Below are positions 1 to 5,847 of a stretch of 10,705 nt of DNA, piece after piece. Position 1 is the stretch's first letter. Each line of letters starts with the position of its first letter. The DNA is from JBAPRR01 sp049281195. GTDB lineage: Bacteria; Actinomycetota; Acidimicrobiia; Acidimicrobiales; CAVXTF01. Under the pieces are notes generated by a model, which had not been told where the DNA came from, did no database searches, and saw only the letters and a list, made by a program, of their open reading frames with translations. The stretch covers positions 1-10,705 of the forward strand of contig JBAPRR010000224.1 of the NCBI GenBank assembly GCA_049281195.1. Reading direction: 5' to 3'. The position numbers were made by a program, and so were the translations under genes.

Positions 1-355
1 AGCCCCGTCCCAAGCCCCGCCCTCGTCAGACCTTTCCGCCACGTCTCTCGCCTTGCTCACCGGAAGGGCGGTTGACCTCGAGTTACTCCTATCGGTGATG
101 TTGGAGGATCTCGATCGCCGGGTCGCCGACCTTCATCTGCCCGGTGGCCCCGGCATCCAGATGGAGGAATACAGGTCCCGCAGTGCCACGCTGGGGCGGC
201 AAGTGAGAGTAGAGGAGATTGGGGGTACAACGAGCGGTCGAGCGGCCGCTATCGCCGATGACGGCCGCCTGATCCTCGAAACTGCGACCGGGCGCCGCGA
301 GGTGACGACCGCGGATGTCGTCCATCTGAGAAACGACGAGAGATACCAGGAATGA
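1..355 (+). CDS. birA: Biotin--[acetyl-CoA-carboxylase] ligase, C-terminal part (5' end outside window)
   Basis: Biotin-protein ligase activates biotin with ATP and attaches it to the biotin carrier domain of carboxylases in the cytoplasm. The frame is open from base 2 to the TGA at 353-355, so the gene enters from the left; the TTG at 53 is internal, not the start. The visible part holds the last helices of the catalytic domain (ATSLALLTGR followed by an amphipathic helix) and then the small beta-barrel C-terminal domain (SATLGRQVRVEE, a G-rich turn, DDGRLILET, and TTADVVHLR). That block order is typical of the BPL C-terminal domain. The stretch before ATSL is Pro/Ser-rich (APSQ then APPS), a weak 12-bp near-repeat at 2-25 that looks like a loop insertion. 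There is no biosynthetic link to the sugar genes downstream. The family call rests on the C-terminal domain only. Confidence 0.8.
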   Translation, partial: APSQAPPSSDLSATSLALLTGRAVDLELLLSVMLEDLDRRVADLHLPGGPGIQMEEYRSRSATLGRQVRVEEIGGTTSGRAAAIADDGRLILETATGRREVTTADVVHLRNDERYQE

Positions 356-559
356 GGCACCACGAACAGTGACAACGACGAGGTGGATGGCGCCTTTGAT
401 GGCATCCGGTGCGGTGATGGCACGACATTGTCTGCCTGGCCAGTCGGTCCTGGGAACGTCGTTTCAGATGCCGTCGGCACCCGGTACCGGACTCGCTGAT
501 CGGTCCCGCGGAGGAGTCCCGGTCGTGGGCCTTCCCGCAGCCCCATAGGATTGCCGGCC
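356..559. other. Intergenic region between birA and the rmlB-like gene
   Basis: These 204 bases hold no gene I can support firmly. A GTG-started frame of 59 codons (369-548) fills most of the space and ends 11 bases before the rmlB-like ATG, but its product resembles nothing I know and its composition is not decisive. A perfect 10-bp palindrome CCGGTACCGG lies at 481-490. The hexamer GATGGC occurs at 386, 398 and 416. I see no convincing -35/-10 pair and no hairpin with a T-run, so promoter and terminator positions are left unassigned. The sugar cluster promoter would be expected here. Confidence 0.5.
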
Positions 560-1582
560 ATGCGCGTGCTGGTGACCGGGGGCGCCGGCTTCATTGGTTC
601 GAATTTCGTCCGCTACTGGGCGAATCGACACCCCGACGACACCGTCGTCGCGTACGACGCGCTCACCTACGCAGGAAACCGGGCCAACCTCGAGGACCTC
701 GAGGACCGTATCGTTTTCATCCACGGCGACATCTGCGACCTCGAAACTGCCCGCAAGGCCCTCGCAGAGCAAAGCATCGACGTGATCGTGAACTTCGCGG
801 CCGAGTCCCACAACAGCCTGGCGGTGCTCGATCCGGCCAGGTTCTTCAAAACCAACGTGATCGGCACTCAGACCATGCTCGAGGCGGCCCGCAGGGAGGG
901 CACGCCCCGGTTCCACCACATCTCCACTTGTGAGGTCTACGGCGACCTCGATCTCGACTCGGATGACGCATTCGCCGAGTCGTACCCGTACCGGCCGCGT
1001 ACTCCTTACAACGCGTCGAAGGCCGGAGCCGACCATGCCGTTCGCGCGTACGTCGAGACCTACGGCCTGCCCGCGACGATCACCAACTGCTGCAACAACT
1101 ACGGCCCTTACCAATTCCCCGAGAAGGTGATCGCGCTGTTCACCACCCGGGCGATCCAGGATCAGCCGTTGCCTCTTTACGCGTCGACGCAGAACAAGAG
1201 GGAATGGCTCCATGTGGACGACCACTGCTCGGCGATCGAACTCGTGTTGGAGAAGGGCAAGCTCGGCGAGACGTACCACGTCGGAAGCGGTGACGAAGCC
1301 AACATCGAGCAGATAGCCGATGCGGTTCTCGAGACTCTCGGAAAGCCGCAAAGCCTGAAGACGATCGTCGAGGATCGTCCGGGCCACGATCGTCGATATC
1401 TGCTGAACAGCAACAAGATCCGCGACGAGCTGGGTTGGGAACCGGCGGTTGACTTCGGTACCGGACTTGCAGAGACCGTCAACTGGTACGCGGCGAATCG
1501 AAGCTGGTGGAAACCTCTGCTCGACCGGGCTCCGGTCGTCGAAGGTGCTTGGGGGGACTCGGCCGAGCAGGCCAAAAGCTGA
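560..1582 (+). CDS. rmlB: dTDP-glucose 4,6-dehydratase-like enzyme (RmlB family, Cys variant)
   Basis: A 340-residue extended short-chain dehydrogenase that by family would convert dTDP-glucose to dTDP-4-keto-6-deoxyglucose, the second step of dTDP-rhamnose synthesis. Visible motifs are the NAD-binding TGGAGFIGSNF (residues 5-16), YDALTYAGN (32-40), AAESH (80-84), the YNASK catalytic Tyr150/Lys154 pair, NCCNNYGPYQFPEK and NKREWLHVDDHC. The usual STDEVYG active-site block reads STCEVYG, so the general-acid Asp is Cys124, and the usual VDRS after AAESH is NSLA. ATG 560 is chosen over the in-frame TTG 551 because AGGA at 547-550 is 9 bases from the ATG and family members begin MRVLVTGGAG. It lies 22 bases before an RmlD-like gene, which supports a deoxysugar role. 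Substrate could differ from dTDP-glucose given the active-site change. Confidence 0.85.
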   Translation: MRVLVTGGAGFIGSNFVRYWANRHPDDTVVAYDALTYAGNRANLEDLEDRIVFIHGDICDLETARKALAEQSIDVIVNFAAESHNSLAVLDPARFFKTNVIGTQTMLEAARREGTPRFHHISTCEVYGDLDLDSDDAFAESYPYRPRTPYNASKAGADHAVRAYVETYGLPATITNCCNNYGPYQFPEKVIALFTTRAIQDQPLPLYASTQNKREWLHVDDHCSAIELVLEKGKLGETYHVGSGDEANIEQIADAVLETLGKPQSLKTIVEDRPGHDRRYLLNSNKIRDELGWEPAVDFGTGLAETVNWYAANRSWWKPLLDRAPVVEGAWGDSAEQAKS

Positions 1583-1604
1583 GACCGAACGCGGTCGTGT
1601 CCCC

Positions 1605-2540
1605 ATGACGCGCAGAAGGGTCCTCGTAACCGGGGCATCCGGTCAGCTCGGCCACGACCTGGTGGCGGCACTTTCCGGAGAGGTCCCAGACGGAGGGCTC
1701 TATGCCGATCCCCGTACGGGGAGGCTCGGCGACCGTCCTGTGGCCGACGTCGTTGCAGCCCCGCGTGACGTTCTCGACGTGTCGAAGCGCGAGGAGGTCC
1801 TCGAGGCGGTCTCGGCGCTGCGGCCTGAGGTGGTGATCCACGCCGGCGCTTTCACAAATGTCGACGGGTGCGAGCTCGATCCCGAGCGCGCCTTCGCGGT
1901 GAACGCCTTCGGAACCAGAAACCTCGCTGAAGCTTGCAACAGGTACCACTCGCACCTGATCGTCATGTCGACCGACTACGTATTCGACGGAACGGGAACC
2001 CGTCCTTACGTGGAGTGGGACGCCACAAACCCGCTCTCGGCGTACGGGCGTTCAAAGTTGGGCGGTGAGAAAGAAGCAGGTCCCGACGCGACGATCATCC
2101 GAACCTCGTGGGTGAGCGGAGCGCACGGAAAGAACATGGTCCGCACAGTCCTCGAGCTGGCCAAAGGAGAGGGGACCTTGCGCTTCGTGGATGACCAACG
2201 AGGCCGCCCCACCTTTACTGCTGATCTCGCCGGCGCTGTGCTGATGGTGGCAGATTCCCGGCTGCCGGGGATCTTTCACCTCACCAATGACGGAGAGGCG
2301 ACCTGGTACGAGCTGGTCAGGACTGTTCTCGCCATTTCGGGTGGGGACCCTGGTCGCGTGGAGCCGATCTCCACAGCGGAGCTCGATCCGCCGCGCCCGG
2401 CGCCCAGACCGGCATACTCGGTGCTTGAAAACGCCGCAGCCCGGATGGCCGGCTTGCCGGCGTTGCCTCACTGGGAGGACGCACTTGGACGATTGGTCAA
2501 GGCGGTCCAAGCCCAAGGTGGAGGATCTTCGGCGAAGTAA
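1605..2540 (+). CDS. rmlD: dTDP-4-dehydrorhamnose reductase (RmlD family)
   Basis: A 311-residue NAD(P)H-dependent reductase of the last step of dTDP-L-rhamnose synthesis. Motifs: Rossmann VLVTGASGQLG (6-16), AGAFTNVDGCE (80-90), STDYVFDG (122-129), the YGRSK Tyr147/Lys151 pair, IIRTSWV (164-170) and a C-terminal block ending near PHWEDALGRL. Between the first helix and RDVLDV there is a longer, charged stretch (about residues 24-52) instead of the compact second beta strand usual in RmlD; its DNA carries a perfect 14-bp palindrome at 1709-1722. ATG 1605 is chosen because the protein then starts right before the Rossmann strand; the longer open frame upstream runs through the rmlB-like gene and is a shadow. 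No clear Shine-Dalgarno precedes the ATG; a 5-bp stem GACCG/CGGTC (1583-1587/1592-1596) lies in the gap instead. RmlA and RmlC partners are absent from the window. Confidence 0.88.
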   Translation: MTRRRVLVTGASGQLGHDLVAALSGEVPDGGLYADPRTGRLGDRPVADVVAAPRDVLDVSKREEVLEAVSALRPEVVIHAGAFTNVDGCELDPERAFAVNAFGTRNLAEACNRYHSHLIVMSTDYVFDGTGTRPYVEWDATNPLSAYGRSKLGGEKEAGPDATIIRTSWVSGAHGKNMVRTVLELAKGEGTLRFVDDQRGRPTFTADLAGAVLMVADSRLPGIFHLTNDGEATWYELVRTVLAISGGDPGRVEPISTAELDPPRPAPRPAYSVLENAAARMAGLPALPHWEDALGRLVKAVQAQGGGSSAK

Positions 2541-2617
2541 CGGCGAAGAAACTGCAAAGCAGCTGCCCAGTACAAGTAACAAGAATCTCGGGTTTCCGAT
2601 GGCGCAATTTATGGAAC

Positions 2618-2653
2618 GAACAGCAATCAACCCGAATGAACAGCGGTGAACCC
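2618..2653. repeat. Two-copy 20-bp-period direct repeat upstream of ugd
   Basis: Copies at 2618-2633 and 2638-2653 share GAACAGC, four variable bases, then AACCC (12 of 16 positions identical). The 20-bp period is close to two helical turns, as in many tandem operator half-sites. The second copy ends 35 bases before the ugd start codon. The overlapping 9-mer GAACGAACA at 2614-2622 also occurs in the other intergenic repeat cluster at 4994-5002. A regulatory role is inference. Confidence 0.5.
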
Positions 2654-2676
2654 AAAGGTGAGATGAACGGGATCAT

Positions 2677-2685
2677 GGAGGAGAG
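2677..2685 (+). promoter_or_regulatory. Ribosome binding site deciding a TTG start
   Basis: GGAGG at 2677-2681, within GGAGGAGAG, lies 7 bases before TTG 2689. It is the strongest Shine-Dalgarno match in the window. The frame upstream is closed by TGA at 2659-2661 and contains no ATG or GTG before the TTG, so this site fixes TTG 2689 as the start of UDP-glucose dehydrogenase. Confidence 0.85.
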
Positions 2686-2688
2686 ATC

Positions 2689-3993
2689 TTGACGCGCGCA
2701 GGTCCTGCCAGGATCGGAGTAATCGGAGCCGGATATGTCGGGCTGACGACAGCTGTCTGTCTGGCCCACCTCGGACACAAGGTGACGACCGGCGATGCTG
2801 ATGGGGAGAAGGTCGCCAAGTTGTCCTCGGGGGTTCCGACGATCCTCGAAGACGGTCTCGAGGGTCTTCTTCGCGAAGAGATCGCCTCGGGACGGCTGTC
2901 GTTCGTGCAAGGAGCCGTGGAAGCGGCGAGGTCCGCCGAGTTCGTGTTCATCTGCGTACCGACCCCCCAGTTGCCCGACGGTTCCGCGGACACCTCCGCC
3001 CTCGAATCCGTCGTCACCGAGATATCCGGCGTGCTCGACCGCGATGCCATCGTCGTCAACAAGTCGACGGTGCCGGTCGGGTCAACCCTGGTGGTCGAAA
3101 AGCTCTTGCGGCGCACCGATGTGGCGGTGGTGTCGAATCCTGAATTTCTCCGCGAGGGAAGCGCCGTGCACGATGCGTTGCACCCGGAAAGAGTCGTGGT
3201 GGGTGCGTCGGATCAGCGCGCGGCGGCCCGCGTGGGGGAGTTGTTCTCCGCCACCAGGGCCCCGCTCATAATCACCGATGCGGCCACCGCGGAGACGATC
3301 AAGTACGCGTCGAACAGTTTCCTCGCCACCAAGCTCAGCTTCATCAATTCGATCGCCGCCCTATGTGAGTTGGTGGACGCAGATGTCCGCGACGTCCTTT
3401 TGGGGATGGGATACGACCACCGGATCGGATTCGACTACCTCACTCCTGGTCCCGGATGGGGCGGGTCGTGTCTGCCGAAGGACACGCGAGCGCTCCTGTA
3501 CCTCGCTGAGGAGTCGGGTTACGACTTCGAGTTGCTGCGGGGAGTCATCGGGGCGAACGAACGTCAGGCGGGCCGGGTGGTGGCGAAGATCACAGCTGCT
3601 GCGGGGGGATCGCCCGGGTCGCTCGAGGGTCGCACGATCGCCGTTTGGGGTCTCACGTTCAAGGCGGGGACTGACGACCGCAGGGATTCTCCTTCGATAT
3701 CGATCGTCAGGCGGTTGGTCGAAAAAGGCGCCAGCGTCTCCGCGTTCGACCCCACTGTGTCAGGACCTATTCCTGAGCTGCCGGAAGTCACGATCGCCAC
3801 CGATCCGTACGCGGCATGCGAAGGAGCGCAGGCTCTGGCGGTCCTGACCGAGTGGGATGAACTGCGCTGGCTCGACTTCGAGAAGGTGAAAGAGCTCCTC
3901 GCCCAGCCGCACGTCGTGGACTCCCGAAACCTGTTGGACCCTGCGGCTCTCAAGCGCCTCGGGTTCACCTATTCCGGTATCGGAAGAACGTGA
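2689..3993 (+). CDS. ugd: UDP-glucose 6-dehydrogenase
   Basis: Oxidises UDP-glucose twice with NAD+ to UDP-glucuronate in the cytoplasm. The 434 residues are the usual length. Visible: Rossmann GxGxxG (IGAGYVG, G13-G18), VPTP (90-93), STVPVGST (126-133), SNPEFLREGSA (149-159), ETIKYASNSFLATKLSFIN (202-220) with catalytic Lys206, the thioester Cys261 in GGSCLPKD with Asp265, the central dimer helix, and the UDP-binding C-terminal domain starting at GLTFKAGTDDRRDSP. All catalytic residues are present. Translation starts at TTG with an excellent Shine-Dalgarno. Its TGA overlaps the GTG of the next gene by 4 bp, and that next enzyme consumes UDP-glucuronate, so the two are almost certainly translated together as a pathway pair. 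A GDP-mannose dehydrogenase is the main alternative, disfavoured by this pairing. Confidence 0.93.
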   Translation: MTRAGPARIGVIGAGYVGLTTAVCLAHLGHKVTTGDADGEKVAKLSSGVPTILEDGLEGLLREEIASGRLSFVQGAVEAARSAEFVFICVPTPQLPDGSADTSALESVVTEISGVLDRDAIVVNKSTVPVGSTLVVEKLLRRTDVAVVSNPEFLREGSAVHDALHPERVVVGASDQRAAARVGELFSATRAPLIITDAATAETIKYASNSFLATKLSFINSIAALCELVDADVRDVLLGMGYDHRIGFDYLTPGPGWGGSCLPKDTRALLYLAEESGYDFELLRGVIGANERQAGRVVAKITAAAGGSPGSLEGRTIAVWGLTFKAGTDDRRDSPSISIVRRLVEKGASVSAFDPTVSGPIPELPEVTIATDPYAACEGAQALAVLTEWDELRWLDFEKVKELLAQPHVVDSRNLLDPAALKRLGFTYSGIGRT

Positions 3994-4946
3994 GCCGGAT
4001 TGTCGTAACCGGCGGTGCGGGGTTTCTGGGGTCGCGCCTTTGCGAGTACCTGATCGAACGCGGCGACTCAGTGGTATGCGTCGACGACCTGTCGTCGGGC
4101 CGGCTGTCGAATCTTCAGGCGCTCGAGCACAGCTCGCAGCTCGAGCTGATCGTCGAAGATGTGAGCGCCAAGCTCGAAGTTTCGGGCCACATCGACGGCG
4201 TCATGCACCTGGCCAGTGCGGCGTCTCCCCCCGACTATCTCGCTCGACCGATCGAAACGCTGATGGTCGGAAGCGTCGGTACACGCAATGCGCTCGAGCT
4301 CGCCTCCGAGCACCAGGCCCGTTTCATCATGGCTTCGACGAGCGAGGTTTACGGCGACCCTGCCGTACATCCCCAGGTGGAGTCGTACTGGGGCAACGTG
4401 AACCCGGTAGGCCCGAGAAGCGTCTATGACGAGGCGAAACGCTTCGCCGAGGCGCTGACGATGGCGTGGCACACCACGAACAACCTGAACACCGGAATCG
4501 TGAGGATCTTCAATACCTACGGACCTCGCCTCCGCCCTGGTGACGGAAGGGTGGTGTCCAACTTCGTGGCCCAGGCCATAGAGGGGCGGCCCCTCACCGT
4601 CTATGGGGACGGTTCCCAGACCCGGAGCCTGTGCTACGTGGACGATGAGATCTGCGGCCTCGTAGCTCTCCTCGACAGTGACGTGACCGGACCGGTGAAT
4701 ATCGGGAATCCTCACGAGGTGACGGTCCTGGAGCTGGCCAACCTGGTCTTGGCGCTGACCGGTTCCTCTTCCTCGCTCGAGCACCAACCGCTCCCGACGG
4801 ATGATCCGGTGAGAAGGTGCCCTGACATCTCGGTGGCCAAGCGCGATCTGGGTTGGGAGCCATCGATATCACTTGAAGACGGTTTGGCGCGTACGATCCG
4901 TGCATTCGAGATCGACCTGGCCGCGACCAACCCTGAAAAAGAGTGA
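3990..4946 (+). CDS. uxs: UDP-glucuronate decarboxylase (UDP-xylose synthase)
   Basis: A 318-residue extended short-chain dehydrogenase that converts UDP-glucuronate to UDP-xylose with NAD+ recycling. Distinctive family signatures are visible: TGGAGFLG (7-14), HLASAASPPDY (73-83), STSEVYGDP (116-124), YWGNVNPVGPRSVYDEAKR (133-151) with catalytic Tyr146/Lys150, IFNTYGPR, DGRVVSNF, SQTRSLCYVDD and the NIGNP block. The SPPDY, WGNVNP and TRS-CYV-D blocks separate UXS from GalE-type epimerases. Start is GTG 3990, overlapping the ugd TGA as GTGA, so expression is coupled to its substrate supplier. The domain alone, without the formyltransferase module of ArnA, points to UDP-xylose rather than lipid A arabinose. 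The xylose acceptor is not known from this window; a pentose epimerase could make UDP-arabinose elsewhere. Confidence 0.9.
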   Translation: MSRIVVTGGAGFLGSRLCEYLIERGDSVVCVDDLSSGRLSNLQALEHSSQLELIVEDVSAKLEVSGHIDGVMHLASAASPPDYLARPIETLMVGSVGTRNALELASEHQARFIMASTSEVYGDPAVHPQVESYWGNVNPVGPRSVYDEAKRFAEALTMAWHTTNNLNTGIVRIFNTYGPRLRPGDGRVVSNFVAQAIEGRPLTVYGDGSQTRSLCYVDDEICGLVALLDSDVTGPVNIGNPHEVTVLELANLVLALTGSSSSLEHQPLPTDDPVRRCPDISVAKRDLGWEPSISLEDGLARTIRAFEIDLAATNPEKE

Positions 4947-4958
4947 CAAAGACGCCAA

Positions 4959-4985
4959 GTAGTGCAGCGACCCCGTAGTGCAGCG
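4959..4985. repeat. GTAGTGCAGCG direct repeat, period 16
   Basis: The 11-mer GTAGTGCAGCG occurs exactly at 4959-4969 and 4975-4985, separated by ACCCC. The unit length is not a multiple of three and the repeat lies between genes. It abuts the 13-bp repeat array, so both may come from one slippage-prone region or form a compound binding site. Confidence 0.7.
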
Positions 4986-4986
4986 T

Positions 4987-5025
4987 ACAAATAGAACGAA
5001 CAAATAGAGCGAACAAATAGAGAAA
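4987..5025. repeat. Three 13-bp tandem repeats (ACAAATAGARCGA)
   Basis: Units start at 4987, 5000 and 5013: ACAAATAGAACGA, ACAAATAGAGCGA and ACAAATAGAGAAA. The first nine bases are identical in all three, and the third unit decays at its end. The AT-rich iterated unit stands out in this GC-rich sequence. It lies 28 bases upstream of the glycosyltransferase ATG at 5053 and could be an operator array or a simple slippage product. Confidence 0.75.
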
Positions 5026-5052
5026 TCCGATCCAAGAGAGGCGTTGCGATAC

Positions 5053-5847
5053 ATGAGCGATTCGTCGGGTGTGAATGCGGATCGGGGTTCGGGAACCGTC
5101 GACAGAATGTCTGACGAATTCGAACCTGTAAATCAGACGGAATCCGGTCATAACTACCGGCTGCTGTCGGTAGTTGTTCCGGTGTACAACGAAAGAACCA
5201 CGGTCGCAGAGATCATCAGGCGTATCAGGGCCGTCGACCTGCCCTTGCGTCTCGAGGTCGTCGTTGTCGACGACGGTTCTTCCGACGGAAGCGACAAGGT
5301 GCTTTCTGCCCTTCAGGACTCGACGGTCAGATTGATAAAGCATCCCCATAACAAGGGGAAGGGCGCGGCAGTCAGGACGGGGATCGAGGCCGTCAAGGGT
5401 GACCTTGTCCTCATCCAGGACGCGGACTTGGAATACGACCCTGACGACTGGCCGCTTTTGCTTTCACCCATCCTCAAGGGGAAGGCCCGGGTCGTCTACG
5501 GAAGCCGTTTCACCGGTGAGCACAAGAACATGCTTCTGAGCCACTGGATCGGGAACCGATTTCTCACGCTGGTCACGAACCTGCTTTACGGCTCGACAAT
5601 TTCTGACATGGAGACCTGCTACAAGCTTTTCGACCGCAGGGTGCTCGACCGGATCAAGGTGGAATCGGATCGCTTCGAATTCGAGCCCGAGATCACGGCC
5701 AAGGTCCTGAAGATGGGGGAGCGCATTTACGAGGTCCCGATCTCGTACGCGGGCCGCGAGATGACCGAGGGAAAGAAGATCACCTGGCACGACGGCTTCG
5801 GCGCCCTCAGGACCCTCGTGCGGTACCGCTTCAGGAGCACTAACTGA
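5053..5847 (+). CDS. Family 2 glycosyltransferase, polyprenyl-phosphate glycosyltransferase-like
   Basis: A 264-residue cytoplasmic GT-A enzyme of the dolichol-phosphate mannose/glucose synthase-like group. Visible: LLSVVVPVYNER (37-48), the nucleotide-binding VVVDDGSSDGS (70-80), NKGKGAAVRTGI (100-111), the metal-binding QDADLEYDP (122-130), YGSRFTGE, ISDMETCYKLF and FEFEPEITAKV near the acceptor side. No membrane segment follows the catalytic domain, so it lacks the GtrB-type anchor. By family it would move a sugar from a nucleotide donor to polyprenyl phosphate or a related acceptor; donor and acceptor cannot be read from sequence. About 36 hydrophilic residues precede the first strand, so ATG 5107 (giving MSDEFEP) is a possible alternative start, as is TTG 5044; ATG 5053 has GAGAGG 11 bases upstream. 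It is followed by an overlapping second glycosyltransferase. Confidence 0.85.
   Translation: MSDSSGVNADRGSGTVDRMSDEFEPVNQTESGHNYRLLSVVVPVYNERTTVAEIIRRIRAVDLPLRLEVVVVDDGSSDGSDKVLSALQDSTVRLIKHPHNKGKGAAVRTGIEAVKGDLVLIQDADLEYDPDDWPLLLSPILKGKARVVYGSRFTGEHKNMLLSHWIGNRFLTLVTNLLYGSTISDMETCYKLFDRRVLDRIKVESDRFEFEPEITAKVLKMGERIYEVPISYAGREMTEGKKITWHDGFGALRTLVRYRFRSTN
5833..5837 (+). promoter_or_regulatory. Ribosome binding site pointing to a CTG start
   Basis: AGGAG at 5833-5837 lies 6 bases before CTG 5844. In that frame TAA at 5841-5843 immediately precedes the CTG, and no ATG, GTG or TTG occurs until GTG 5868, which has no Shine-Dalgarno. CTGA also reproduces the 4-bp NTGA overlap seen at three other junctions in this cluster. 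Confidence 0.65.

Larger units (their letters stand above)
2541..2688. other. AT-richer intergenic region before UDP-glucose dehydrogenase
   Basis: This 148-base gap is visibly richer in A and T than the flanking genes. It contains a two-copy direct repeat (GAACAGC-N4-AACCC) at 2618-2633 and 2638-2653, and a 7-bp inverted repeat TCGGGTT/AACCCGA (2588-2594/2629-2635) with a 34-base loop. It also holds an 8-bp palindrome GCAGCTGC at 2559-2566. A nine-codon frame (2663-2692) with AAAGG four bases upstream ends on the start codon of the next gene. The gap is the likeliest site for a second promoter within the cluster, but I cannot place its -10 and -35 boxes with confidence. Confidence 0.5.
4947..5052. 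other. Intergenic region with two families of short tandem repeats
   Basis: After a run of co-translated genes this 106-base gap breaks the operon spacing. Its right half is unusually AT-rich for the window. It contains an 11-bp element repeated with period 16 and a 13-bp unit repeated three times, and ends with GAGAGG (5036-5041), a weak Shine-Dalgarno 11 bases before ATG 5053. I see no T-tract hairpin, and no promoter boxes I can defend. Confidence 0.5.

Noticed and set aside
481..490. CCGGTACCGG palindrome as an operator
   Set aside because: A 10-bp palindrome in GC-rich DNA is common and no adjacent promoter boxes could be placed.
1449..1604. 52-codon N-terminal extension of RmlD
   Set aside because: It overlaps the end of the rmlB-like gene in another frame, and the Rossmann motif begins right after ATG 1605.
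464..1606. Long minus-strand open frame (380 codons) opposite the rmlB-like gene
   Set aside because: It mirrors a gene with clear catalytic motifs on the plus strand; its translation is Arg/Val-rich without recognisable blocks, as expected for the antisense of a GC-rich gene.
4987..5025. Replication origin iterons
   Set aside because: Three 13-bp units alone, with no initiator gene and within a sugar cluster, do not support an origin.
5044..5052. TTG 5044 as start of the first glycosyltransferase
   Set aside because: GAGAGG would be only 2 bases from it; ATG 5053 three codons later has better, though not ideal, spacing.
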